Shown here: positions 40,558 to 49,818 of the stretch, piece by piece
Position numbering within the stretch: the stretch's first letter is position 1
How the letters are laid out: every line of letters begins with the position of its first letter
From: Rhizobium altiplani
GTDB lineage: Bacteria > Pseudomonadota > Alphaproteobacteria > Rhizobiales > Rhizobiaceae
NCBI RefSeq assembly: GCF_001542405.1
Contig: NZ_LNCD01000148.1
Location: 1 to 64,000 of the forward strand
Direction: 5' to 3'
DNA: 64,000 nucleotides
Notes under the pieces: generated by a model
What the model saw: only the letters and a program-made list of their open reading frames with translations
Database searches by the model: none
What the model was told of the DNA's origin: nothing
Translations under genes and position numbers: made by a program

Positions 40558-41681
40558 AGCAGATGGCTTTTTCCTGGCAGGGTATTCTTGCCCTGGTGCT
40601 GACCGCGATTGCGATGATCACCTTGCCGATCATGGCCGAGGGCGCACCGGACCCGGTGTCGTCGATAACCGCGGGCCTTACGATCGCGTTGATCGTCGCG
40701 GTCGCCCTCGTTTCCTTCTCGCCATTGCCGAAGCTGTATGTCGCCGCCGTTCTGCTGATCGGCGCGCACTGGGCGGCATGGGTCCTGCTCGCTGGTGTGA
40801 CCGGCAACGAAGGCCTGGCGACGAAATCCTTCTTCCTACTGATGGCCGCCTGCTGGCTGCTTGCCTGGCGATGCGTCACCGAGCTTTCGGCCATGACGCC
40901 GGCCTCGAATTTGGGCCGCTCGTGCCTGCGGCTGCTGATCCCGGCAATCTTCGGTGCCTGGATCCTGATACTCTGGGAGGCGCTGACGCGCGGCGCCGGC
41001 ATTCCCTTCGTCCTGCTGCCGCCACCTAGCGCCATTGGAGCCAGGATCGCCGGCTCGCTGCCGATCCTGGCCGACGACGTACGTCAGACGATCTTCAAGG
41101 CAGTATTCGCCGGTTACATCATCGGCTGTAGCGCAGGCTTTGCCGTCGCGATCCTCGCCGATCGCGTCGGTTTCCTGCGCCGGGGCCTTCTGCCGATCGG
41201 CAATATGGTGTCGGCGCTCCCGATTATCGGCGTCGCGCCGATCATGGTGATGTGGTTCGGCTTCGACTGGCAGTCGAAGGCAGCCGTCGTCATCATCATG
41301 ACGTTCTTCCCGATGTTGGTGAACACCGTCGCCGGCCTCACCGCATCCGGCGCGATGGAGCGCGACCTGATGCAGACGTATGCCTCCAACTATTGGCAGA
41401 CGCTGCTGAAGCTCCGGCTTCCGGCGGCGATGCCCTTCATTTTCAATGCATTGAAGATCAACTCGACGCTGGCGCTGATCGGTGCCATCGTTGCGGAGTT
41501 CTTTGGTACGCCGATCGTCGGCATGGGCTTCCGTATCTCCACCGAGATCGGGCGCATGAATGTCGACATGGTCTGGGCCGAAATCGCCATTGCGGCGCTG
41601 GTAGGCTCGGTCTTCTATGGCGTCGTCGCCCTCGCCGAAAGGGCGGTGACTTTCTGGCATCCGTCTATCCGTGGTGGCTAG
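40554..41681 (+). CDS. ABC transporter permease 2
   Basis: A 375-residue permease. Three or four extra helices (residues 8-110) precede the standard six-helix SsuC-type core. The coupling loop is ERDLMQTYASNYWQTLLKLRLPAAMPFIF. Two different permeases indicate a heterodimeric channel, as in some ThiX/riboflavin-type importers. Confidence 0.9.
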   Translation: MKQMAFSWQGILALVLTAIAMITLPIMAEGAPDPVSSITAGLTIALIVAVALVSFSPLPKLYVAAVLLIGAHWAAWVLLAGVTGNEGLATKSFFLLMAACWLLAWRCVTELSAMTPASNLGRSCLRLLIPAIFGAWILILWEALTRGAGIPFVLLPPPSAIGARIAGSLPILADDVRQTIFKAVFAGYIIGCSAGFAVAILADRVGFLRRGLLPIGNMVSALPIIGVAPIMVMWFGFDWQSKAAVVIIMTFFPMLVNTVAGLTASGAMERDLMQTYASNYWQTLLKLRLPAAMPFIFNALKINSTLALIGAIVAEFFGTPIVGMGFRISTEIGRMNVDMVWAEIAIAALVGSVFYGVVALAERAVTFWHPSIRGG

Positions 41682-41737
41682 GCGTCGCTTTATTCCCGCG
41701 AATGGGATTAGGCATAACTTCAGAGGGAAAAAAGAAA

Positions 41738-42709
41738 ATGAAAAAACTGATTATTGCGATGATGGCGAGCGCGATGTCGCTCGCGGCAACCCAAGCGATG
41801 GCTGCCGACAAGGTGACGCTGCAGCTCAAGTGGGTGACGCAGTCGCAGTTCGCCGGTTATTACGTCGCCAAGGAAAAGGGCTACTACGAGGAAGAAGGCC
41901 TCGACGTCACCATCAAGCCGGGCGGCCCTGACATTGCGCCGGAACAGGTGATCGCCGGCGGCGGCGCTGACGTCATCGTCGACTGGATGGGCGGCGCGCT
42001 TGTTGCTCGTGAGAAGGGCGTTCCGCTCGTCAACATCGCCCAGCCCTACCAGAAATCAGGCATGGAAATGGTCTGCCGCAAGGACGGCCCGATCAAGACC
42101 GAAGCCGATTTCAAGGGCCATACGCTCGGCGTCTGGTTCTTCGGCAACGAATATCCGTTCTTCGCCTGGATGAACAAGCTTGGCCTGAAGACCGAAGGCG
42201 GTGCCGATGGCGTGACCGTGTTGAAGCAGAGCTTCGACGTGCAGCCGCTGCTGCAGAAGCAGGCCGACTGCATCTCCGTCATGACCTATAACGAATACTG
42301 GCAGGCGATCGATGCCGGCTTCAAGCCCGAAGACCTGATCGTCTTCAACTATACCGCCATGGGCAACGACCTTCTCGAAGACGGCCTCTATGCCATGGAA
42401 GACAAGCTCAAGGACCCGGCCTTCAAGGAAAAGATGGTCAAGTTCGTCAAGGCTTCGATGAAGGGCTGGAAGTACGCAACCGAGAACCCGGATGAAGCTG
42501 CCGGAATCGTCGTTGACGCCGGCGGCCAGGACGAAAACCACCAGAAGCGTATGATGGGCGAAGTTGCCAAGTTGATCGGCGATGGCACCGGCAAGCTCGA
42601 CACGACCCTCTATGATCGCACGGCCAAGGCACTCCTTGACCAAAAGATCATCAACAAGGAACCGACCGGAGCCTGGACGCACGACGTAACGGACGCTGCT
42701 TCCAAGTAA
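41738..42709 (+). CDS. NMT1/THI5-type substrate-binding protein
   Basis: A 323-residue periplasmic binding protein. The signal peptide ends near QAMAADK. VTLQLKWVTQSQFAGYYVAKEKGYY is the typical opening of the THI5/SsuA family, in which WVTQSQFAGYY lines the ligand cleft in pyrimidine-precursor binders. DWMGGALVAREKG and WFFGNEYPFFAWM follow. Family members bind hydroxymethylpyrimidine-related or other small amide compounds. With the neighbouring genes, uracil, dihydropyrimidine or hydantoin uptake is the best guess. CAGAGGG precedes the ATG. Confidence 0.88.
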   Translation: MKKLIIAMMASAMSLAATQAMAADKVTLQLKWVTQSQFAGYYVAKEKGYYEEEGLDVTIKPGGPDIAPEQVIAGGGADVIVDWMGGALVAREKGVPLVNIAQPYQKSGMEMVCRKDGPIKTEADFKGHTLGVWFFGNEYPFFAWMNKLGLKTEGGADGVTVLKQSFDVQPLLQKQADCISVMTYNEYWQAIDAGFKPEDLIVFNYTAMGNDLLEDGLYAMEDKLKDPAFKEKMVKFVKASMKGWKYATENPDEAAGIVVDAGGQDENHQKRMMGEVAKLIGDGTGKLDTTLYDRTAKALLDQKIINKEPTGAWTHDVTDAASK

Positions 42710-42730
42710 TTCGGTAACGACAAGACACGA

Positions 42731-42757
42731 AACGCGCGGACCCTCCGCGCGTTTTTT
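42731..42757 (+). terminator. intrinsic terminator of the importer operon
   Basis: AACGCGCGGA and TCCGCGCGTT form a perfect ten-base stem around CCC, followed by TTTTT. Confidence 0.93.
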
Positions 42758-43011
42758 CATTTTTTTGCTGTTTTTATCGAAGAAATTTCGCGATCGATGT
42801 CGCATCGAGCGGTGCTCGCACGTCATAACAACGACGCAGGATCAACTAACGGAATGCTTGCATAACCGCACAGTGATTGATCTGCATCACATTGGTAATT
42901 ATTGTGTTCGAACGAGGAATTATTTTCTGCCGGACTTGCGCGATGGGCAAATAGCTACCACGTACAAGCCGAGTTTGCCGGATGAGGGACTTCTTAAGTA
43001 AGAGTCGGCAA
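42758..43011 (+). promoter_or_regulatory. upstream region of the RND efflux operon
   Basis: No credible gene on either strand apart from the small frame at 43012. The stretch 42840-42960 is AT-rich and must include the promoter; a TGTTCGAACGA palindrome (GTTCGAAC) at about 42905 is a candidate operator. No regulator gene adjoins. Confidence 0.35.
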
Positions 43012-43104
43012 ATGAACGAAAATACTTCTGAGAATACCAATACGGGAACCGGTCATGGGCGCGCTGATGACAACGCGCAAGCTAGGCCGAGCAAAACTGG
43101 ATGA
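43012..43104 (+). CDS. 30-residue upstream frame before the RND adaptor
   Basis: A polar peptide of 30 residues (MNENTSENTNTGTGHGRADD start), ending at TGA 43102-43104, six bases before the adaptor ATG and in the same frame. It could be a small coupled leader, or the former N terminus of the adaptor cut off by a stop codon. Its ribosome site is weak. Confidence 0.3.
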   Translation: MNENTSENTNTGTGHGRADDNAQARPSKTG

Positions 43105-43110
43105 CGACGC

Positions 43111-44301
43111 ATGGCACGTACGCCTGTTAAGATACTTCGCGCCTCAACTCTGCTGATCGCGGCGGTTGTAGCGTCAACGACATTTGCCCAGGAACAGCCG
43201 GTCGCAAAGCCGCAACAAAACCTGCCGGCCATCGTCGTGACGAAAGCCTCCACCCGCACGCTCGTCGATCGTGTTGTCGCGACCGGTACGGTTAAGCCAG
43301 TCGAGGAAGTCTATATCCAGCCGCAGGTCGAAGGCTTGTCGATCCGTGCGCTCAACGCGGATATCGGCGACAGGGTCCAGGCCGATAGCACGCTGGCGAC
43401 CCTGAACGACGACGCAATCATCCTGCAGAAAAGCCAGATGCAGGCCACGAAAGCCAAGAACGAGGCGAGCCTTGCCCAGCTTCGCGCACAACTGATTGAA
43501 GCAGAGGCTAATGCGGAGCAGGCACGACAGCAGCAGGTCCGCGCCCAGGAAATGGGCAAGAAGGGCACTGTCTCGACGGCAACGGTCGAACAGGCGGATG
43601 CCGCTGCAGCTTCCGCCAACGCCCGTGTTGACTCGGCAAAGCAGGCAATCCAGGTAGCCGTCGCGGAGATCAAGGTCACGGAGAGCCAGATCGCGGACGC
43701 TGATCTGAAGCTCGCACGCACCGACGTCAAGACGCCGGTCGCCGGTACTGTCGCAGCCAAGAACGCCAGGATCGGAGCGATTGCGCTCGCCACCGGCGAT
43801 CCGCTTTTCACGGTCATTCGCGATGACGAGATCGAGCTTGTGGCGGAAGTGGGCGAGAGCGAGATTGTGAAGGTTCAACCCGGCCAGAAGGCCACCATCT
43901 TGCTCTCTGGTAGTCGCGAAAAGATTAGCGGCTCCGTGCGTCTGGTCTCGCCGACAGTCGATCCGCTCACGCGCCTCGGTTTGGTCCACATTTTGATCGA
44001 CGATTCCAGCAAGGCGCGTTCGGGTATGTACGGCAGCGCCGACATCGTCGTGCGCACAACGGAAAACGTGGCGCTCCCCGTCTCGGCCGTGCTGTCGGGC
44101 AATGAAGGATCCTCGGCCCGTAAGGTCGAGAATAACGTCGTCAAATTTGCCAAGGTCGAAACCGGCATCCAGGACGGAGCCTATGTCGAGATCGTCAATG
44201 GATTGAAAGCTGGCGATGAGGTCGTAGCCAAAGCGGGCGCCTATGTCCGTGACGGCGACCGCATCACGCCGGTTCGTGAACAGCCACCGGTTTCCAACTG
44301 A
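43111..44301 (+). CDS. RND efflux periplasmic adaptor
   Basis: A 396-residue membrane-fusion protein. A signal peptide covers residues 1-25 (ILRASTLLIAAVVASTTFAQ region). The first beta-barrel/lipoyl half has GTVKPVEEVYIQPQVEGLS, the coiled-coil hairpin spans about 105-200 (Gln/Ala-rich), and the second lipoyl half is ARTDVKTPVAGTVAAKNARIGA. It links the RND pump to an outer-membrane channel that is not encoded here. Confidence 0.92.
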   Translation: MARTPVKILRASTLLIAAVVASTTFAQEQPVAKPQQNLPAIVVTKASTRTLVDRVVATGTVKPVEEVYIQPQVEGLSIRALNADIGDRVQADSTLATLNDDAIILQKSQMQATKAKNEASLAQLRAQLIEAEANAEQARQQQVRAQEMGKKGTVSTATVEQADAAAASANARVDSAKQAIQVAVAEIKVTESQIADADLKLARTDVKTPVAGTVAAKNARIGAIALATGDPLFTVIRDDEIELVAEVGESEIVKVQPGQKATILLSGSREKISGSVRLVSPTVDPLTRLGLVHILIDDSSKARSGMYGSADIVVRTTENVALPVSAVLSGNEGSSARKVENNVVKFAKVETGIQDGAYVEIVNGLKAGDEVVAKAGAYVRDGDRITPVREQPPVSN

Positions 44302-44311
44302 GAGACGGCCG

Positions 44312-47300
44312 ATGAACTTTTCAGCCTGGTCTATCCGAAATCCCGTCGCCTCGCTTCTGGCGTTCGCACTTCTGCTTTTCGTCGGCATCCAGTCCTTCAA
44401 TAGGCTGCCGATCACGCGGTTTCCGAACATTGACGTTCCGCTCGTCTCCATCGTCGTAACGCAGAGCGGCGCTTCGCCGGCCGAGCTCGAGATGCAGGTG
44501 ACGAAGGAGATCGAGGATGCCGTCGCCAGTATCAACGGCATCGATGAAATCCAATCGACGGTGACGGACGGCCAGTCGCAGACGGTCGTCATGTTCCGCA
44601 TGGAAGTGCCGACCGAGCAGGCCGTTCAGGACACCAAGGACGCGATCGACCGCATCCGCAGCGACCTGCCTGCCAACGTCGAAGAACCGATCGTCTCGAA
44701 GATCGACGTCGAGGGTCAGGCGATCCAGACCTTTGCCGTCTCCTCCCCCGACATGACGCTCGAAGAGCTCTCCTGGTTCGTCGATGATACGGTCAAGCGC
44801 GCCCTGCAGGGGCAGGCCGGCATCGGCCGTGTCGACCGTTACGGCGGTGCAGACCGCGAAGTGCGTATCGAGCTCAATCCCGACAAGCTGAACGCCCACG
44901 GCATTACCGCGGCAAGCGTGAACCAACAACTGCGCGGCACCAACGTCGACCTCGGCTCCGGCCGTGGCCAGGTGGCAGGCAGCGAACAGGCGATCCGTGT
45001 GCTCGGCGACGCCCGCAATGTCGCCGAACTTGCCAACACCACGATCGCATTGCCAAACGGCCGCTTCGTCAAGGTTTCCGATCTCGGCGTCATCAAGGAC
45101 ACCTATCAGGAGCCGAAATCCTTCTCGCGCTTCGATGATACCCCTGTCGTGACCTTCGGCGTCTTCCGCTCGAAGGGTGCCAGTGAGGTCAGCGTCGCCG
45201 AAACCGTGGCAAAGAGCCTCGACAAGGTGCGTGCGGAAAACCCGAACGTCGGCATCGAGCTGATCAGCGACTCCGTTTATTTCACCTATGGCAACTATGA
45301 AGCGGCCATCGATACGCTGATCGAGGGCGCGCTGCTTGCGATCATCGTTGTCTTCCTCTTCCTCCGGAACTGGCGTGCAACGCTTATCTCGGCCATCGCG
45401 CTGCCGTTGTCGGCGATCCCGACTTTCTGGATCATGGACCTGATGGGTTTCTCGCTGAACCTTGTCAGCTTCCTTGCCCTGACGCTCGCGACCGGTATTC
45501 TCGTCGATGACGCGATCGTCGAGATCGAGAACATCGCCCGACATATCAAGATGGGCAAGACGCCCTACCGCGCGGCGATCGAGGCGGCAGACGAAATTGG
45601 CCTCGCGGTTATCGCGACGACCTTCACGATCATCGCTGTGTTCGTGCCGGTGTCGTTCATGCCTGGCATCCCCGGTCAGTACTTCATTCAGTTCGGCCTG
45701 ACAGTTGCCTTCTCGGTGTTCTTCTCGCTCATGGTGGCGCGCCTCATCACGCCGATGATGGCCGCATATCTGATGCGCGCGGAAGACGGCATCGAAGACC
45801 ATCACGACAACGACGGCCTCTTCTTCCGCGGATATACGCGCCTCGTGCGCGCTACGACCCGCCGGTGGTGGACCCGCTATGCGACACTGATTGCGGCGAT
45901 CGCCTTCCTTGTCGGCTCCGTGATGTTGCTTGCGCAGGTGCCCGGCAGCTTCCTGCCGCCGGAGGACGCATCGCGCATCGTCCTGTCCGTCGAGCTACCG
46001 CCGAATGCGACGCTCGACGACACGGAAGCGACCACGAACGCGATCTACAAGGACGTGAAGGATATCGACGGCGTCGAAAGCGTCTTCGTGCTTGGTGGCG
46101 CGTCTCCGAAGGGCGACCTCGAACTGCGCCGTGCGACGGTAACGCTCACGCTCCACAAGCTTGACCAGAGGCTTTTAAAGAAGCTGGACGACATGCTCGT
46201 TAAGGTCCCGGTCATTGGATCCTATCTGCCCAAGGTGGAACCGAAGGGACGCGTTCGTCCGCAGTGGGATATCGAAAAGGAGGTCTTTGCCAAACTCCAT
46301 GATATCCCAGACGTTCGCATCCTGAAGCTCAACGATCGCGGCGAACGTGACCTGTCGTTCAACTTCCTCTCCAAGAACGAGAAGGATCTGAACGATGCTG
46401 TCGGTATCCTGGAAGCGAAACTGCGAGCCGATCCGCTGCTGGCGAACGTCAGCGCCGAAGGCGCCCTGCCCCGTCCGGAACTCCAGATCCGTCCGCGCAA
46501 GGATCAGGCGGCTCGCCTCGGCATCACGCCGCAGCAGATCTCCGAAACCATCCGCGTTGCCACCATCGGCGATATTGATGCGGCGCTCGCCAAGATCAAC
46601 CTGGACGATCGCCAGATCCCGATCCGCGTGCAGGCCTCGCTCGACATGCGTCGCGATCTTGCCGCCTTGCGGGCAATGAAGATCCAAACGGCAAGCGGCA
46701 GCACCGTACCGCTCTCCACTGTCGCCGATATCGACTATTCGGAAGGCGTCAGCTCGATCAAGCGCAACAACCGCTACCGCGTCGTATCGATCGGCTCGGA
46801 CCTGCCGCAGGGCGTGGCACTCGACACTGCCTCGGCACGGTTCCGCCAGATCGTCAAGGAAGCCAACATTCCGCCGACGGTACAGCTTGCCGAAAGTGGC
46901 GACACGAAGGTGCAGACCGAAATGCAGCAGAGCTTCGTCAACGCCATGTTGATGGGCCTGATGCTGGTGCTGACGGTGCTGATCCTCCTCTTCAAGGACG
47001 TGATCCAGCCCTTCACCATCCTGTTCTCGCTGCCGCTTGCGATCGGCGGCGTGGCAGTCGGGCTGCTGGTCACCCAGAATCCGCTCTCGATGCCCGTGAT
47101 GATCGGCATCCTGATGCTGATGGGCATCGTGACGAAGAACGCGATCCTGCTCGTCGACTTCGCCATCGAGATGCGTCATCGCGGCATGGAGCGTGTCGAA
47201 GCCATGGTCGAAGCAGGTCGCAAGCGCGCCCGGCCGATCATCATGACGTCTATTGCCATGTCAGCAGGTATGCTCCCATCAGCGCTCGGCGTCGGCGAAG

Positions 47301-47602
47301 GCGGTTCGTTCCGTGCGCCGATGGCGATTGCGGTGATCGGCGGCATTATCGTGTCGACCGTGCTTTCGCTGGTCGTCGTGCCTTCGTTCTTCCTGATCAT
47401 GGACGATCTGTCCCGCTTGCTTGCCTGGATGTTCGGTCGTCTCGTGGGCAAGAAGGACAAGGAAGATCTGGCCATGTCCCGCGAAGAACTCACACAAGCG
47501 CTGGGTGCGCTCGAGGGCCGGGTAACGGCAATCGAGACCCCGGAAAGCAAGCGCGGCAAATCTGGCAATGTCGTACGCCTGCCGCCGTTCGCGGCAGAGT
47601 AG
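44312..47602 (+). CDS. RND-family efflux pump (HAE1 type)
   Basis: A 1096-residue inner-membrane pump. The N terminus FSAWSIRNPVASLLAFALLL is helix 1, followed by FPNIDVPLVSIVVTQSGASPAE, the periplasmic porter opening. Helix 4 contains LALTLATGILVDDAIVEIENIARH with the proton-relay Asp pair. Helix 10 has LMLMGIVTKNAILLVDFAIE with the relay Lys. Twelve transmembrane helices and two porter domains match HAE1 pumps. ATG 44312 has GAGACGG upstream. The substrate is unknown. Confidence 0.94.
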   Translation: MNFSAWSIRNPVASLLAFALLLFVGIQSFNRLPITRFPNIDVPLVSIVVTQSGASPAELEMQVTKEIEDAVASINGIDEIQSTVTDGQSQTVVMFRMEVPTEQAVQDTKDAIDRIRSDLPANVEEPIVSKIDVEGQAIQTFAVSSPDMTLEELSWFVDDTVKRALQGQAGIGRVDRYGGADREVRIELNPDKLNAHGITAASVNQQLRGTNVDLGSGRGQVAGSEQAIRVLGDARNVAELANTTIALPNGRFVKVSDLGVIKDTYQEPKSFSRFDDTPVVTFGVFRSKGASEVSVAETVAKSLDKVRAENPNVGIELISDSVYFTYGNYEAAIDTLIEGALLAIIVVFLFLRNWRATLISAIALPLSAIPTFWIMDLMGFSLNLVSFLALTLATGILVDDAIVEIENIARHIKMGKTPYRAAIEAADEIGLAVIATTFTIIAVFVPVSFMPGIPGQYFIQFGLTVAFSVFFSLMVARLITPMMAAYLMRAEDGIEDHHDNDGLFFRGYTRLVRATTRRWWTRYATLIAAIAFLVGSVMLLAQVPGSFLPPEDASRIVLSVELPPNATLDDTEATTNAIYKDVKDIDGVESVFVLGGASPKGDLELRRATVTLTLHKLDQRLLKKLDDMLVKVPVIGSYLPKVEPKGRVRPQWDIEKEVFAKLHDIPDVRILKLNDRGERDLSFNFLSKNEKDLNDAVGILEAKLRADPLLANVSAEGALPRPELQIRPRKDQAARLGITPQQISETIRVATIGDIDAALAKINLDDRQIPIRVQASLDMRRDLAALRAMKIQTASGSTVPLSTVADIDYSEGVSSIKRNNRYRVVSIGSDLPQGVALDTASARFRQIVKEANIPPTVQLAESGDTKVQTEMQQSFVNAMLMGLMLVLTVLILLFKDVIQPFTILFSLPLAIGGVAVGLLVTQNPLSMPVMIGILMLMGIVTKNAILLVDFAIEMRHRGMERVEAMVEAGRKRARPIIMTSIAMSAGMLPSALGVGEGGSFRAPMAIAVIGGIIVSTVLSLVVVPSFFLIMDDLSRLLAWMFGRLVGKKDKEDLAMSREELTQALGALEGRVTAIETPESKRGKSGNVVRLPPFAAE

Positions 47603-47616
47603 CCGCTCGAGCCAAG

Positions 47617-47643
47617 AGCCGGGGCAACACCCCGGCTTTTTTA
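47617..47643 (+). terminator. intrinsic terminator of the RND operon
   Basis: AGCCGGGG pairs with CCCCGGCT over the loop CAACA, followed by seven T. Confidence 0.93.
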
Positions 47644-47654
47644 TTAGCTGACAT

Positions 47655-47668
47655 TTGATCAAGCTCAA
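47655..47668 (+). promoter_or_regulatory. FNR/DNR-like box before the Crp/Fnr gene
   Basis: TTGATCAAGCTCAA matches the anaerobox TTGAT-N4-ATCAA at nine of ten specified bases. It lies 79 bp before the regulator gene, so autoregulation or control by another FNR-type protein is plausible. Confidence 0.45.
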
Positions 47669-47746
47669 GTTCTGAACCGCGTCTCCCGGTTATCCTTCCA
47701 AATATCAGGTAGGGAACGGCACCCGCCGCGCCACAGGGAGAAACAG

Positions 47747-48427
47747 ATGTCCGGAGCTTTTAAACTGAGCAGCGCGCAGCAGGCGATGCTTGGCGGTGCG
47801 TTGATCACCTCCAACCTTGACCGACACGAGCGAGACGCTCTGCTGTCCTGCGCGGTGGCGGTGCGCTACGGTCCACAGGATGTTCTCTTCCGTGAACACG
47901 AGAAGGCGCACTACTTCTATTGCGTGCTAAGTGGCTACGTCAGGCTCTATCGCGGCTCTGAGGAACGCGAAGCGGATGTCAGCATCTGCGAGCCGGGCGA
48001 CAGCTTCGGTGAATGCCTGGTGCTTGCCGGCGACGCATACAATTATAGCGCACAGGCGATGGAGCACGTCATCCTCGCCCGCTTTAATCTCGCTGAGGTC
48101 AAGGCGTTGCTCGCTCAACACCCGCGGATTGGCAGCGCGATCGCGCGCAGCCTCTCGCGGCATTTGCTGTCGACCATGGAGTGTCTGGCGCGCGATCGCA
48201 TGCAGACCAGCCAGCAGCGCGTCGCCCACTATCTGCTGACGCATTGTACGAGTGAGGGTGCGCGGGCTTCCCTGCGCCTGCCGTTCCAAAAGCGCCTGCT
48301 GGCACGAAAGCTCGGCCTTGCGCCGGAAGCGCTGTCACGTGCCTTCTCCGCCTTGCGCACATCAGGCGTACGCGTCAGCGGCCGCGCCATCGCGATCGAG
48401 GATGTCAACGCGCTGAGGCAGGTTTGA
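47747..48427 (+). CDS. Crp/Fnr-family transcriptional regulator
   Basis: A 226-residue regulator. The cNMP-like jelly-roll covers about residues 25-135 (YFYCVLSGYVRLYRGSEEREADVSICEPGDSFGE). The dimer helix follows, and the C-terminal HTH has KRLLARKLGLAPEALSRAFSALRTSGV. It lacks the N-terminal Cys cluster of oxygen-sensing FNR, and the cyclic-nucleotide Arg-Ser pair is not evident, so it resembles DNR/NnrR-type heme or NO sensors more. Its ligand is uncertain. It is convergent with and directly abuts ureG. Confidence 0.87.
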   Translation: MSGAFKLSSAQQAMLGGALITSNLDRHERDALLSCAVAVRYGPQDVLFREHEKAHYFYCVLSGYVRLYRGSEEREADVSICEPGDSFGECLVLAGDAYNYSAQAMEHVILARFNLAEVKALLAQHPRIGSAIARSLSRHLLSTMECLARDRMQTSQQRVAHYLLTHCTSEGARASLRLPFQKRLLARKLGLAPEALSRAFSALRTSGVRVSGRAIAIEDVNALRQV

Positions 48428-49039
48428 CTACAGGCCGCCATGTTCCTTCAGGAAGCTGACGATGGAGCTAACGCCATCGCCACGCTTCATGTCGGAGAAT
48501 ACGAAGGGGCGTGCCTGGCGCATCCGTGTCGCGTCGCGGTCCATGACCTCGAGGTCCGCGCCGACATAGGGAGCCAGATCCTTCTTGTTGATGACGAGAA
48601 GGTCCGATTTGGTAATACCTGGGCCACCCTTGCGCGGGATTTCCTCGCCCTGGCAAACCGAGATGACGTAGATCGTGATATCAGCCAGATCAGGGGAGAA
48701 GGTGGCGGCCAGATTGTCACCGCCCGACTCGATGAAAACTACATCGAGATCGGGAATCCGCTCATTCAGGCCCGCGATGGCCTGCAGATTGATCGTCGCG
48801 TCCTCACGGATCGCCGTGTGCGGGCAACCGCCGGTCTCCACGCCAACGATCCGATCCGATGGCAAAGCTTGCATGCGCATGAGCGCCTCGGCATCCTCGG
48901 TCGTGTAGATGTCGTTCGTGACGACAGCCACCGAATAGTCGTCGCGCATGGCCTTGCAGAGCTTCTCGGTCAGCGCCGTCTTGCCGGAGCCGACCGGCCC
49001 ACCGATGCCCACGCGCAAGGGTCCGTTTCCTGATTTCAT
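48428..49039 (-). CDS. ureG: urease accessory GTPase UreG
   Basis: A 203-residue SIMIBI GTPase. Walker A is GGPVGSGKTAL, the metal motif is ETGGCPH (Cys-Pro-His, Ni/Zn binding), VVFIESGGDNLAA is the switch region, and the guanine-specificity motif is NKKDLA. It drives nickel delivery to apo-urease with UreF, UreD and UreE. I use ATG 49039; the frame is open upstream to 49144, but that extension lacks UreG likeness. Last gene of the urease group. Confidence 0.96.
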   Translation of the reverse strand: MKSGNGPLRVGIGGPVGSGKTALTEKLCKAMRDDYSVAVVTNDIYTTEDAEALMRMQALPSDRIVGVETGGCPHTAIREDATINLQAIAGLNERIPDLDVVFIESGGDNLAATFSPDLADITIYVISVCQGEEIPRKGGPGITKSDLLVINKKDLAPYVGADLEVMDRDATRMRQARPFVFSDMKRGDGVSSIVSFLKEHGGL

Positions 49040-49140
49040 ATTCTGAACTCCAATAACGGCCGATGATAGCGTGCCGCCTGAAGGGCGACCACCGGCAAAT
49101 GACGCAGGTGGCGACGGCTGGCCGCGCGTCTGCGGACAAG

Positions 49141-49812
49141 TCACGATCGAAAGAGCCTGGTCGACTGCGTTTCATGGCGCAGCGACATGATGTCGGCCTG
49201 GATGGTCGCCGATCCGAGATCGTCGAGTGTTGAAGCTGCCGCCCGCTTCACAACCGAGGTTATGTCGCCTTCAAGCCGCGACAGAATGGCAACGCCATCC
49301 TTCTGCCCGGCCACGCCGAGACGGATACCTGCGGAAACTGCCTGCGAGAGATAGGCATGCAGGAATGCCGCAATCGCCTTCTCCAACGCCACCCCATGGG
49401 CACCCGCCACGGCACCGATCGCCACCGGGTAGGCCACATGTCGCGGCAATCGATCGAAAACCTCGTCTGGCCACGCACCGGCGGCGGACAGGAACGCATC
49501 GCCGAGCAGCATCGCCTCCTGATGACGCTCGCGCGAGCCAGCAAGCGCTTCGGCGAGCTCCGCCAGTTCGCCGAGCCGCTCCGACTGTCGGTGACAGCGG
49601 TGGCTCTCGGCAAGGAGAACCACGTCGTTCCATACAGGCCCACGCTCCATCAGGTTCGACGCCCACGCAGCAAGCGAATGAGCATCGGAGACCAGCCGAT
49701 CATGAACGGCGCGCTCCAAACCGCCTGAATAGGCGAAGGACCCGACGGGGAAAGCTGGCGAAAGCCAGGTCATCATCCTCAACAACGCATGCAGGTCGGC
49801 ATCATCAGTCAT
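49141..49812 (-). CDS. ureF: urease accessory protein UreF
   Basis: A 223-residue, all-helical UreF. LLRMMTWLSPAFPVGSFAYSGGLE is the family opening, and AYLSQAVSAGIRLGVAGQKDG is the conserved helix near residue 160. It acts as the GTPase-controlling scaffold with UreD and UreG. Starts seven bases after ureE; 101 bp separate it from ureG. Confidence 0.95.
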   Translation of the reverse strand: MTDDADLHALLRMMTWLSPAFPVGSFAYSGGLERAVHDRLVSDAHSLAAWASNLMERGPVWNDVVLLAESHRCHRQSERLGELAELAEALAGSRERHQEAMLLGDAFLSAAGAWPDEVFDRLPRHVAYPVAIGAVAGAHGVALEKAIAAFLHAYLSQAVSAGIRLGVAGQKDGVAILSRLEGDITSVVKRAAASTLDDLGSATIQADIMSLRHETQSTRLFRS

Positions 49813-49818
49813 ATCGGA

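Noticed and set aside
44321..45805. Long minus-strand open frame inside the RND pump gene
   Set aside because: It is the codon-phase shadow of a GC-rich real gene; the product is His/Asp/Arg-rich with no domain.
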